The translations under genes were made by a program, and so were the position numbers. A stretch of 64,000 nucleotides of DNA from Synanceia verrucosa (taxonomy: Eukaryota; Chordata; Actinopteri; Perciformes; Synanceiidae), in assembly GCA_029721515.1 (NCBI GenBank), contig CM056551.1, positions 31,171,220 through 31,235,219 of the forward strand, read 5' to 3'. Of the stretch, positions 35,701 to 42,817 are shown piece after piece; within the stretch, counting starts at the first letter, position 1; each line of letters starts with the position of its first letter. The notes below the pieces were generated by a model. That model ran no database searches, was not told where the DNA came from, and saw only the letters and a list, made by a program, of their open reading frames with translations.

Positions 35701-35955
35701 GCGCTGACACCCAAAATGCACAGCGACGTGACGTCACGTTCTCTATACTAATTAGCGGTCAGCTAACAGTTAGCTAATAGTCACTTAATTGTTAGCTAGC
35801 AGCCAGGTAACAGTTCGCTGTATCCTGACTCAATTTTAAAAGCGTTTTCCTCCCAGTTAATCATGTCGCCATAGACTTGTTTCACCTGTCTCACCTGAGC
35901 GTCACACAGCTGCCGGTACACCTTCCTGCCCGGAACCGCTCTGCTCTCACCCATC
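11240..35955 (-). CDS. CCDC180: CCDC180, complete coding region in 37 exons
   Basis: Exons in transcript order: 35896-35955, 32673-32770, 32512-32570, 32321-32430, 29490-29618, 29265-29375, 28531-28626, 28277-28440, 28069-28173, 26631-26710, 26421-26509, 26223-26342, 25961-26134, 25769-25884, 25384-25504, 25237-25285, 24619-24734, 24369-24538, 24132-24301, 23666-23846, 23440-23586, 23219-23363, 23002-23118, 20875-20952, 20659-20742, 18697-18824, 18552-18613, 18237-18294, 18069-18146, 17932-17998, 17687-17828, 14042-14202, 12854-12979, 12671-12767, 12500-12587, 12185-12323, 11240-11368. Phases chain without a stop to about 1,387 residues (human about 1,650). Start: MGESRAVPGRKVYRQL. Landmarks fit the DUF4455/DUF4456 family: NRRSVARLLLLLEEEK, SYEQVWQQRLAE, FVTSLASLSEKLLHLLD, and TARCTMGHLVVMEQRDA near the C-terminus. 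It is a coiled-coil protein, probably of cilia or sperm flagella. One uncertainty: the strong donor at 28079 breaks phase with the 26710 acceptor; the weaker GTTAGA donor after 28069 restores it. Confidence 0.88.
11385..12152. repeat. minisatellite in the last CCDC180 intron
   Basis: Units of about 22 bases (catgttagcatcacgttaag and catgttggcatcatgtcag types) form mixed higher-order runs. The array occupies almost the whole intron between the exons at 12185-12323 and 11240-11368. The frame that opens from 12012 on the plus strand is a by-product. Confidence 0.92.
12985..14040. repeat. 28 bp minisatellite abutting a CCDC180 splice donor
   Basis: About 38 copies of a 28-base unit (gacagacaggtgaggacaga plus aagatgac/aagatgaa) fill the intron between CCDC180 exons 14042-14202 and 12854-12979. 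The first unit begins at the donor itself (GACAAG|GTCTGTCC), and the last ends a few bases before the next acceptor. Because 28 is not a multiple of 3, long frames of 480-504 codons open on the minus strand (CLSSSFCPHLSV-type peptides). They are artefacts fused to the flanking true exons. Confidence 0.95.
14206..14240. repeat. (GA)n microsatellite, (TC)n on the sense strand
   Basis: A pure GA run lies between the CCDC180 acceptor at 14202 and the 3' end of the LINE copy starting at 14250. On the CCDC180 sense strand it reads (TC)n and serves as the polypyrimidine tract of that acceptor. Confidence 0.9.
14602..16653 (-). pseudogene. LINE copy A ORF2: AP endonuclease and truncated reverse transcriptase
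   Basis: The start MCDFNISSLNLNGA is at 16653. The endonuclease shows QETHS (in a broken frame), GGDFNCT (about 16240) and FSDHCLVS (about 15950). RT motifs follow: GLDGLPVDFYK, ITLLPKKGD, NWRPVSLL, and ISIDQEKAFDRV. Frameshifts and stops interrupt the endonuclease between about 16250 and 16650, and the palm after the first catalytic Asp region is deleted. It cannot encode an active polyprotein. Confidence 0.85.
16706..17449 (-). pseudogene. LINE copy A ORF1 (CCHC zinc knuckle), frameshifted
   Basis: The peptide starts near the knuckle KCFGCGAESHLIRSC (CX2CX4HX4C), followed by an Ala/Pro-rich linker and an acidic C-terminus ending KAQVLDEDDC. Compared with the copy at 59994-60707, one extra base near 17058 (cagaccatg versus cagacatg) splits the frame. 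Such ORF1 proteins bind RNA in Tx1/L1-type elements. Confidence 0.85.
17606..17680. repeat. GA-rich flank of LINE copy A
   Basis: A purine-rich tract (agatagagagagagatagg and onward) follows the LINE 5' end and precedes the CCDC180 donor at 17687. It fits insertion of copy A into a TC-rich sense-strand tract. Confidence 0.5.
18848..20552. repeat. 20 bp minisatellite, about 85 copies, in a CCDC180 intron
   Basis: The unit is acaggaggtagtacatgaag with two-state variation at several positions (tagt/cagt, atgaag/aggagg, aggagg/aagagg). It fills the intron between exons 20659-20742 and 18697-18824. Since 20 is not divisible by 3 and the unit has no stop, all three minus frames stay open for up to 551 codons (SCTTSCLHVLPPV-type peptides). 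These are not genes. There is a secondary periodicity of 60-120 bases from alternating variants. Confidence 0.95.
20970..21165. repeat. GA-rich minisatellite (agagaggacaaagagga type)
   Basis: Short imperfect units of about 20 bases, purine-rich on the plus strand, lie just upstream (minus strand) of the CCDC180 acceptor at 20952 and next to the LINE fragment starting near 21190. Confidence 0.75.
21190..22140 (-). mobile_element. Tx1-like LINE fragment, rearranged
   Basis: On the minus strand, about 22110-21960 encodes an RT segment (MDGLRVEFFKAFWDLV), and 21663-21205 encodes the ORF2 C-terminal region (AQVQAKMVSFFWDQHHW, TWDWMRLFKFLKFEGL). The order and missing middle show internal deletion. 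It lies in a CCDC180 intron between exons 23002-23118 and 20875-20952. The family resembles the copy at 62706-64000. Confidence 0.75.
22205..22766 (+). mobile_element. 5'-truncated Tc1-like transposon
   Basis: Nearly identical to 30470-31004: the same catalytic half of a transposase (QHDNAERLLTEWF, HLNIIETLWAVLED, DFYLSFPR stop) and the same right inverted repeat ending ttcattgtccaaccc. The left half is missing; the join to the LINE fragment is near 22205. It keeps an 8-base stretch (taccgaac) absent from the longer copy, so it is closer to the ancestral frame there. It also has the same TGA stop upstream. Confidence 0.85.
22767..22837. other. short AT-rich spacer with (ATT)n
   Basis: An attattatta run follows the Tc1 right end. 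It is followed by unique sequence before the GA tract. Confidence 0.4.
22838..22996. repeat. GA-rich tract (TC-rich in CCDC180 sense)
   Basis: A nearly pure purine tract of gagagaaagagag type starts six bases from the donor of CCDC180 exon 23002-23118. Confidence 0.85.
24541..24560. repeat. (AC)n at a CCDC180 acceptor, (TG)n in sense
   Basis: About nine AC repeats. On the minus strand (TG)n runs directly into the AG of the acceptor for exon 24369-24538, with no ordinary polypyrimidine tract between. Confidence 0.85.
24830..25110. repeat. interspersed repeat remnant (probable LINE tail)
   Basis: Sequence such as aaactttccataactttttg, then gaaaacataacctccttggc with a trailing ggcgggggtaac, resembles a teleost interspersed repeat tail that I cannot name with certainty. 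It lies in the CCDC180 intron between exons 25237-25285 and 24619-24734. Confidence 0.4.
25655..25712 (-). repeat. fragment of tRNA-headed SINE-like repeat
   Basis: The segment around aaccactacaccactgtgcc matches the tRNA-like head of the repeats at 27605-27968 and 48232-48505, in reverse orientation. Only the head remains. Confidence 0.6.
26513..26576. repeat. (CA)32 microsatellite forming a (TG)32 acceptor tract
   Basis: An uninterrupted run of 32 CA units. In CCDC180 sense it is (TG)32 followed at once by CAG and exon 26421-26509, so the dinucleotide tract occupies the polypyrimidine position. Confidence 0.95.
26720..27604. other. intronic sequence with old retroposon debris
   Basis: Part of a long CCDC180 intron. 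The block at about 27025-27195 starts with aaagaatcagctttatcggc and looks like a decayed LINE 3' tail. A poly-A run sits at 27438-27458. No exon is needed here by the splice phases. Confidence 0.4.
27605..27968 (-). mobile_element. tRNA-derived SINE-like element, full length
   Basis: Reverse orientation. The tRNA-like head at 27968 has a box A-like ggtgtagtggttagc and a box B-like ggttcaaatcc. The body contains a conserved segment (cttcctcccaccatccaaaa), and the tail is a (GGAT)n-type run seen as tccatccatccatc at 27615. It is the same family as 48232-48505 and lies in a CCDC180 intron. Confidence 0.75.
28645..29262. repeat. 18 bp CpG-rich minisatellite abutting a CCDC180 donor
   Basis: The unit acgtcgtacgctcagcac (ctc/cac variants) has about 30 copies, with a more diverged middle (28930-29140). 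It fills the intron between exons 29265-29375 and 28531-28626. The first units start right at the donor (CCAG|GTCAGTGTGC). The unit has three CpGs including the palindrome cgtacg, which is very CpG-dense for an intron. Because the period is a multiple of 3, several frames are open on both strands; none is a gene. Confidence 0.95.
29661..29706. repeat. (CA)n microsatellite
   Basis: About 22 CA units upstream (minus strand) of the acceptor of CCDC180 exon 29490-29618, separated from it by about 40 bases with a normal tract. Confidence 0.9.
29814..31004 (+). mobile_element. full-length but broken Tc1-like transposon (1,191 bp)
   Basis: The ends are inverted repeats: left caggggttggagaatgaaag, right the reverse complement of cagaggttggacaatgaaag. 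TA is duplicated on both sides (29812-29813 and 31005-31006). The transposase region is at 30000-30906. It lies in CCDC180 intron 4, opposite to the gene, immediately beside the 24 bp minisatellite. Confidence 0.93.
29999..30906 (+). pseudogene. Tc1-like transposase, stop codon and 8-base deletion
   Basis: The N-terminal half (30050-30556) shows a helix-turn-helix (LCDVSKATVSRVMSAYHQEG) and first catalytic Asp context VLFSDESIF. It ends at TGA in ...VMVWAVIS. After the stop, the frame is shifted by loss of 8 bases relative to 22338-22345, then resumes with QHDNAERLVTEWF and HLNIIETLWGVLED to the stop after DFYLSFPR. The second Asp and Glu are separated by 32 residues, against 34 in classical Tc1. 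The TGA is shared with the copy at 22205-22766. Confidence 0.85.
31008..32320. repeat. 24 bp minisatellite starting at a CCDC180 donor
   Basis: The unit is agtacctctagtacctcagtgtgc-like, about 55 copies with shortened units (agtatgcagtacctc). On the minus strand each unit contains CTGAG|GTACT, the same text as the authentic donor of exon 32321-32430 (TTTCTGAG|GTACTGG). The array begins at that donor and runs to the Tc1 insertion. The minus frame continues from the exon into the array (HTEVLEVLHTEAL-type repeats) for about 100 codons. Confidence 0.95.
32850..35515. repeat. 30 bp minisatellite in CCDC180 intron 1, about 85 copies
   Basis: The unit agtaaacaatatagtactag plus tatactaacc is repeated with small variants through 2.65 kb. 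Larger blocks are duplicated (33061-33240 with 33250-33420 and 33990-34160). Each unit carries GTAAACAA, a forkhead-type core. The period of 30 keeps frames open on both strands (up to 523 codons, LLVSIVVLYC-type), which are not genes. It ends about 80 bases from the acceptor of exon 2. Confidence 0.95.
35673..35736. promoter_or_regulatory. cluster of forkhead, YY1-like and CRE motifs near CCDC180 exon 1
   Basis: TGTTTAC at 35673-35679, AAGATGGCG at 35695-35703 and a perfect TGACGTCA at 35729-35736 lie within 64 bases, 160-220 bases inside intron 1. Motif matches are exact; promoter function is inferred from their clustering beside the first coding exon. Confidence 0.45.
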
Positions 35956-36114
35956 CTGGGGCTGGTGGTGGACTGGAGGTGTGTCCTGGTGAAATGAATC
36001 CGTGGTCAACAGTTCCTGTCCGGTCGTCTTGTTTTCTCTTTCCGTGAGTAAAAAGTCCGTTAAAGTCAAACTGTCGGTTCCTGCTCGGTTAGCAGCTGCT
36101 CTGTGTGTCACTCC

Positions 36115-36128
36115 GTCACCACGGCAAC
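36115..36128. promoter_or_regulatory. RFX X-box upstream of CCDC180
   Basis: GTCACC-AC-GGCAAC matches the X-box pattern GTNRCC N0-3 RGYAAC at every position. It is 160 bases upstream of the CCDC180 start codon. RFX factors use such sites to drive cilium genes. Confidence 0.65.
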
Positions 36129-36299
36129 GAGAGTGCCGCGGTGTTTCGTTCATGGTCAACGGAGAAAGTCGTACAAACTGCAAACCCAGAAACGTCTCTC
36201 TAACCTGCTTTAGAAAATCACTCATAACCAGGTCAAATGTCCCTTTAGATAGACCCTTTGGACCTCTGTATAAACCTGGGGACCACAAGTAGACATCAG

Positions 36300-37453
36300 G
36301 AAGAAGACAATAAATAAATGTATTTTTTCTGATTGTCCCCAAACCTCCTCCTACAGACCACAATACAGACCACAACACACAGAGCCCGTCGATCATGTTT
36401 GAGGAAAATCAGTTGTTTGCGTTTGTTTGTCTTGTTTTATTTTATTGTTCAGCTTTTACTGTTTTTTTTTTACTGAAACTGAAAAAATGAAAGTGGAACC
36501 TGTAGGATGAGAGGTGTTGGTAGATGAGGCCAATAAACACTTAAAGGAGCTCCAGCAAAGAAGCTGTTTGGTTTCATTCAAGGAGTCCAGAGCAGAAAGC
36601 TAATAAGGTGTCAGCTGGCATTTAGGACTTCTGACAGCACAGGTGAAACTTGTGAGGAGGTTACCTCTGGTACCGAATGGCTCCAGATCTGCTCCGAGTT
36701 CCTCCGGCAGCTCCTGAAAGGGAAGGCTGGACAGGAGAAATGTTTTAACGAGGGTTTCCTCATTCACCACACAAATGTTCACACCAGCATGAAAAAATCC
36801 TTGGATGCTCTTTTTTCCTCGTTTCTCACTCTCGTTGTCTCAGTCAGGTGAGAAAGGATGTCCAGCCACTGAAGTCTGGACCATCTTTTCTCTTCATTTA
36901 TCCTCACCTGCTTCTGCCTCTGGTGGGTCATTAAGATGTTTCCTATTCACTAATGTTAAGATAAGCTACCTTAAGATAAGACAGAACTTTATTCATCCCA
37001 AAGGAAATTCTTTCATAACAGTTATCATACACTATAGGAACAGGAAGGCGATATAAAGCCTTTTTTTAAGAATATATACAGTGCAGAATAATCCAAAAAA
37101 TCAGTATAGTGCAAAACCAACAATCTAAACAAAACAAAAATATACAAGAACTACACAAAGAACAGAGCATAAATGTGTGTGTGTCGCATTCTATCGTATG
37201 TTGACAATAAAGAGCATTCTATTGTACTGATGAGGAAACTGCTCAGGTCGTCGGATCTATTCCCGCTGGCTCTGTTTGTGTGGAGGGGTTTCTGTCAGTG
37301 AAGTTTTTTTCTTGTTATGTTCCTCTGGTAACTTGGAGTGTCTTCTTATTTTACACTACTTGATTTAACATGAAACATTCTGTTAAAAGTGCAGAATGTT
37401 TAACAACGTTAAAGGAGGAGGAGACAATAGAATTCTGAAAGAAAAGAGCCTCT
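36300..37453. other. intergenic CARD9 3' side and CCDC180 5' flank
   Basis: No coding exon was recognised. About 36985-37110 (agaactttattcatcccaaa...) resembles the 3' tail of a teleost LINE. 36600-36780 is open on the minus strand but has no recognised similarity. The CARD9 3' UTR should lie in the right part. Confidence 0.4.
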
Positions 37454-40400
37454 TCAGTCAGACTCGCTGATGTCACTGCCGCTGCTGTCGTCATGGTTAC
37501 CAGCTGTGTATTCCTTACAGGCCAGCTTTGACCTGAGGGCTCGCTTCCTGTTGTCATAGAAACAAGCGCTCAGCGATGCTGCAGACTGTTTTCTATCGAT
37601 CGTGTTGATGAAGTGTAACAGACAGACGCTGACCTGCGATAGAAGAAGTGAGGACGTCCTCTGGAGGTGAGACAGCCGTTTGTCTCCTCGTCCTGCAGAC
37701 AGACAGAGAGACAGGAGAACTCAGCTGCTAACACTGTTAGCACTGATGCTAACAGGTGTTTCTGGTGTGATTTGCCTCAGCTGAATTACCCATGATGCAG
37801 CAGTGCTGGGTTTCTGCTCAGACTCTGTGGCGCCTCCCGCAGGAGCATCGTGTTGCTGCAGCGCCACCTCCTCGTTCTCCCCCGAAGTCCCGCTGCGCAC
37901 CTCCTCACTGCTGCCTGCTCAGGTCACATGACACGATTCAAAAATAGCGGCAGGTCACATGACATGATTCGCATGACTCTCACCTTTAGTGGCGCTCTCG
38001 TCTTCCTCGCTGCTCACACTCCTCTCACACTGAGAGGGAAAAACATGACATCATCATTACATCATCACAACATCACGACATCATCATTACATCACCTCAC
38101 CTGGTGAGTGCTGCAGGTGAGTCTGCGGAGGCGTGTCCTCAGCTGGAGCTCCTCCCCCTGCGACCTCAGCAGGAGGAGCTCCAGCCTATCAGACTGCTCG
38201 GTGAGCTGTCGGACCTGCTCCCTGTACTGGTCCTTCTCCTGGAGGAGCAGCCGTACCTCCTCCTGTTGCTTCGCCTGTGACGCCAGAGCCTGGAGCACCA
38301 ATCAGTGAGTCTGTGTTCATGACATCATCAGCGAACCATGACATCATCAGAGGACTGGTGCTCACCTTGTCCCTCTCCTGGATCACCTCCTCTAGCTGCC
38401 TCAGGGTCTGTTTGCTCCTCTGCCGGAGCATCCTGGCATCTCCTTTCAGCTGAGCTGAGATCAGCTCCAGCTCCTCCTTCTCCTCCTCACTCTGGAAACA
38501 CAGTCACAGGCTTTCATTGTGAAACATTTGGAGGAAGTCTCATTTTAAAATCCTGCTTAATATTTTTTTGTGAATCATGTTTTTTCACTGAAGTGAATCA
38601 ACCTTTGAACAGAGAAACAGATTCTGTCTGCGTAGTTTGACATGTTCCTCGTGTTTGAACCCTCTGGTCCATACCATGAATAGATTATCATTAATGATGT
38701 CATTACCCTGGCTCTCTGCTCCTCTGCTCTATGGAGATCTCTCCTCAGTCTGAGCACTGAAGCGAGGAGGTTCATCTGAGGAGGAGCTGGACTCTCCTCC
38801 CTCGTCTCCTTCATCTCCTTCTCCCCCTGTTTCTCCTTCAGCTCCTCCTGCTTCTCCTCCTGCATCTCCTCCAGTCTGTTGGGCAGAGCCAGGCTCCTGC
38901 TCTGGAGACACAACATCTGTTCTCTGAACATTCATTCAACGTCAAAATAAAAGACACATCAATAATAATCAGGTCTGTCCTCAAGAAACTACAGACATGT
39001 TTTATTTCCACATGTGGCCTTTTATTGTGAAAGATAAAATCTAGGACTGGCAAACTATCATTTACTTGAATCCTGATTCATCTCTTTTTTTATTGAAGTT
39101 TAAAACTATCACCAAACAAACATCAATGAGTGTCTGATCAGTGATGTCAATCAGAGCTGGTCTCTTAAATCAGAGTCTTCCTGATGTTGACTGTTCTGCA
39201 GTCAGCTGGAGTTAACTTCTTCATTTAGTTTCATCCTCAGCTCTGTGGACACCACTGATCAATAGCAGCTTTAGCCATCTGGGAGGTTTTCAAAATAATA
39301 CCAACCATTCAGATGCAGGAAGTAAAGGTGTGTGGATCAGACAAATTAAACGCCCCAGAATTGATGACTATTAAGTGTGAAAGCTCAGAACAGTCCTCAC
39401 CAGTGGTTCAGATAAACAGATCCTTCATTACTTTAGATCAGTGACACTGGTGCAAGCTAATGCTAACGCTAATGCTGCTAATGCTCCACCTCCTGCAGAG
39501 GCCTCAGCGTCCGGTGTCTCAGCAGTCTGGTCTGACTCTCAGCTCGCAGCACGGTGAGTTTCAGACGCTCCAGCTGTGCACAAACCAGAGATCAGAGGTC
39601 AGGGGTCACAGGGTCAGAGGATCAGGGGTCAGAGGTCAGATCACTGCTGACCTCCAGCTGCAGGTCTCTGTTGGCCAGCAGGGCGGTGCTCTTCTCCTGG
39701 CCCAGCTGGTTGATGGAGGCCATCAGGCTGTAGTTGTGCTCTCTCAGCTGCTTCACTTCCTCACTCAAATGCTCTCGCTCCTCTCGGACCTTCTGCACGC
39801 GCTCAGTCAGCTTCCTGAGCTCACGGTCCCTCAGCTGCTGCTGTCGGGTCCAGACCTCCTGAGACCACAACACACCGTCACCAACCCTGTCACCTGCACA
39901 CACCTGCCCTAATCAACCCTGCCCACCTGTTCCTTAGCAACGGAGCAGGCCTGCTGACGGTGACGCCTCTCGTCCTGCAGCGCCCTCTGCAGGCGAGTCA
40001 ACTCAGACATCAAGAACTGAGTCAGACCTGATTCACCTGCTGTGTCTGCAGAGAGACAGGTAGAGAGAGAGACAGGTAGAGAGACAATCAGAGATAGACA
40101 CAGGTAGAGAGAGACAAGTAGAGAGAGAGACAGGTAGAGAGACAGAGAGAGACAGGAAGCAAAACAGACAGGTAGAGATGCAATCAGAGAGACAGACAGA
40201 AAGAGAGAGAGACAGGTAAAGAGAGACAAGTAGAGACAGAGACAGGTAAAGAGACAAGAAATGAAAAAGACAGGTAGAGAGACCAATCAGGATGCTGAAG
40301 GTCTTGTTGGGCTCCTTCCCAGTGATCCTGCTGTACAGTTCAGGATAGTCCAACTCCAGACTCTCCAGGAAGGCTGTGTGACCTTTGACCCCTGTCCTCT

Positions 40401-40592
40401 GCAGGATGTCCAGCAAGGCTCCTGGGAAGGTCAGAGGTCAGAGAGAAGGTCAGAGGTCAGAGAGAAGGTCAGAGGTCAGAGACCTCAGCAGCTCTTTCTT
40501 ACCAACTTTTCTTGTCCTGATGACGAGAGAGGGATCATTAAAGAGCTGCTCCTCATCCTCAGCACTGATCACCTGACAACACAAGAAGACCT

Positions 40593-40636
<44 letters not shown>

Positions 40637-40753
40637 GAGCAGCAGGAGCACCTGACACTGCCTCAGGTAGGGAGTAATCCTTGAAGGGTTGATGGTTTTG
40701 ATGAGCAGCATCCTGAAGTCATCGAGCTGCAACCAGCAGAGGTCATCCTCCAT
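37454..40753 (-). CDS. CARD9: CARD9, complete coding region in 13 exons
   Basis: Exons: 40652-40753, 40503-40572, 40284-40421, 39927-40045, 39652-39858, 39490-39573, 38707-38901, 38366-38491, 38101-38289, 37984-38029, 37790-37914, 37634-37692, 37454-37547. The sum is 1,554 bases, 517 codons plus stop (human 536). Residues 1 to about 100 form the CARD (DDFRMLLIKTINPSRITPYL, DEEQLFNDPSLVIRTRKVG, LLDILQRTG.KGH.AFLESLELDYPELY). The linker AGESGLTQFLMSEL is near-identical to human CARD9. Long coiled coils follow, then FFYRRKRALR and an acidic serine-rich end. CARD9 is the cytosolic adaptor that links Syk-coupled receptors through BCL10 and MALT1 to NF-kB in myeloid cells. The linker and coiled-coil gate its assembly. 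The donor of exon 3 (ATTG|GTCTCT) is weak. SNAPC4 is directly upstream, as in human. Confidence 0.93.
40046..40283. repeat. CT-rich minisatellite filling CARD9 intron 3
   Basis: The 238-base intron is almost wholly made of gacaggtagagagagacaag-type units (sense: ctctctacctgtctctctc). It touches the acceptor of exon 39927-40045 (tctctctgcag) and the donor of exon 40284-40421. The frames across it are artefacts. Confidence 0.85.
40595..40634. repeat. (GA)n tract in CARD9 intron 1
   Basis: A pure GA run lies within the 79-base intron between exons 40652-40753 and 40503-40572, forming its polypyrimidine tract in sense. Confidence 0.85.
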
Positions 40754-40826
40754 CTCTGAGTACTAGTACACACTGGGATTAGTAGTACACACTCTTAGTA
40801 CTGGGCACTTGTGCATTCTGAGCATG

Positions 40827-40827
<1 letters not shown>

Positions 40828-40858
<31 letters not shown>
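40828..40858. repeat. (CA)n microsatellite upstream of CARD9
   Basis: About 15 CA units, 75 bases upstream of the CARD9 start codon. Confidence 0.9.
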
Positions 40859-41118
40859 AAGTGTTAATAATATACAGTGAGTACACACAGTATTCATTCA
40901 TACACAGTACTATGACATGCAGATTATTAATGTGTGTGTAACAAGTAATCAAGTAATAGTACACAAAGCATCAAAGTGGTAGTACTACTGCTAGGATTGC
41001 ATAGTATTATAGTCGTACATACTCACCTTCACAGTCCTGCTTCCTGTCTCACCTGTCCGTCTGATTAAACCACAGCACCTGTCTTCCTCTGCGTTGTCTG
41101 AGGGGGAAGTTGTGTCTG

Positions 41119-41133
41119 TCACTTCCTGTTTCT
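41119..41133 (-). promoter_or_regulatory. ETS/PU.1-type site upstream of CARD9
   Basis: The minus strand reads GAAACAGGAAGTGACA, an ETS core (GGAA) in a PU.1-like context, about 370 bases upstream of the CARD9 ATG. A second GAAACAGGAAGTGATG is on the plus strand at about 41393-41408. PU.1 control would suit myeloid expression; this is inference. Confidence 0.4.
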
Positions 41134-41697
41134 GGATCCACCAATCAGGTTTCAGCTGCACCTCACTTTGATATTCAGCAGGTGATACTGTTTACCTGTC
41201 CTCACAAAATACTGGAGGAAAAATCAGGCTACTCCTACTACTACTGTAGTAGTACTACTAGTACTGCTGCTATTACAGCTGTTACTACTACTAGTACTGC
41301 TACTGCCAGTCGTACGAATTCTCTGCTCTTCACCCCTACAGCAGAAAAATGAAGTGAAGTTTAGAGAAGTCAGAGGAGGAACCAGCTGACTGAAACAGGA
41401 AGTGATGTCACCACTGAACTGAAGTGAAACAACCAAGACGACAAGAAAGTCACAAGTTTCAGACGACATCCTCAACATGACTGACTTCAAAGAGCACGGA
41501 GGATCTGATAAACCAGATTAAACCAGTTCCTCTGATGACAGGATATGATGGTCAACAGTGTCGAAGACGACGCTAAGATCCAACAAGACAAGTACAGACT
41601 AGTGAGGACCAGCTGTAAACCACTGACTCAGCGTCTTTTCACATTAATATTTTCTTCATACACCTTCAGTAGTTTCTAAATTTTTAGATAAGCTGCA

Positions 41698-41893
41698 GTG
41701 ATGTACTGTTGGAGAGAACGTGGAATGGCTGGCGACCACTCGCACATATTCTGGGATTGTCCTGTGATGCTTCCTTTCTGGAAGGGAGGAAAGAGTGACA
41801 TAGATAAAGTTCTGGGAACTGAGTTACCATTCATCTCATGTCAGTTTCTTTTCCATCTAACTCCTGAAGACATATACACCAGAGACAAAAACT
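41698..41893 (+). mobile_element. L1-like ORF2 C-terminal fragment
   Basis: The peptide CWRERGMAGDHSHIFWDCPV then PFWKG and LGTELPF is the cysteine/histidine tail typical of teleost L1-type ORF2. It is cut at about 41893 by Tc1-like sequence. Sequence at about 42400-42580 may be its separated 3' UTR. Confidence 0.7.
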
Positions 41894-41904
41894 ACCAACT
41901 ACAC

Positions 41905-42340
41905 ACACTATATTGCCAAAAGTATTCACTCACCCTTCCAAATAATCAGAATCAGGTGTTCCAATCACTTCCATGTCCACAGGTGTATCAAATCAAGCAG
42001 CTAGGCATGCAGACTGCTTTTACAAACATTTGTGAAAGAATGGGTCGCTCTCAGGAGCTCAGTGAATTCCAGCGTGGAACTGTGATAGGATGCCACCTGT
42101 GCAACAAATCCAGTCGTGAAATTTCCTCACTCCTAAATATTCCACAGTCAACTGTCAGCTGTATTATCAGAACGTGGAAGTGTTTGGGAACGACAGCAAC
42201 TCAAGTGATAGACAGCAAGTGATAGACCACGTAAACTGATGGAGCGGGGTCAGTGGATGCTGAGGAGCATAGTGTGAAGAGGTCACCAACTTTCTGCAGA
42301 GTCAATCACTGCAGACCTCCAAACTTCATGTGGCCTTCAG
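41905..42340 (+). mobile_element. 3'-truncated Tc1-like transposon
   Basis: It starts with the typical end cactatattgccaaaagtat and encodes the transposase N-terminus (MGRSQELSEFQRGTVIGCHL, SSLLNIPQSTVS) with later stops and a small duplication (gtgatagacagcaagtgata). No catalytic domain remains. It is nested in the L1 fragment. Confidence 0.8.
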
Positions 42341-42585
42341 AGTTCAAAGCCACCCACAGTGGAGGTGTATGGAATGGAGGCTTCGGTCTGACGTATTTGT
42401 GAGGAGGTTTGGTCTATTTGGTTGATTTTCAGTTTGTGTTGCTGCTCAGCTTTCTCAGCCCCAGTGTGAATTTTTTTTTTCTTTCTTTCCTGCACTGTCA
42501 TCCTATTTTTTGTGACGCTGTCAGGGAATGTTCTGTATTGTGTTTTTCTATGTTAAAGAAAATTTAAGTTGAAAAAAATATTTTC

Positions 42586-42591
42586 TTTATT
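42586..42591 (-). terminator. candidate poly(A) signal of SNAPC4
   Basis: Minus-strand AATAAA about 227 bases after the SNAPC4 stop codon. Confidence 0.4.
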
Positions 42592-42817
42592 ACAAAAAAT
42601 CAGAAGCTTTACAGAAGCTGAATAAAAAATAAAATAAATACAAACCAAATGTTAGTGCATCTTTCAGACTTTATCTGAGGTTCTTGAACGCACCACAGAG
42701 ATCCTCCTTTTACTCACCTTCACGTCCCTGCTGGTCTGAAAACAGTCCTGATCACACCTGAGCTCTGAATCTGAACAACTGAACTTCCTAAAGTCTGAAC
42801 TAAACTGGAATAAACGT

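Noticed and set aside
36600..36782. 60-codon minus-strand frame (NICVVNEETLVKTFLL...)
   Set aside because: No recognisable family, no splice or repeat support; probably chance.
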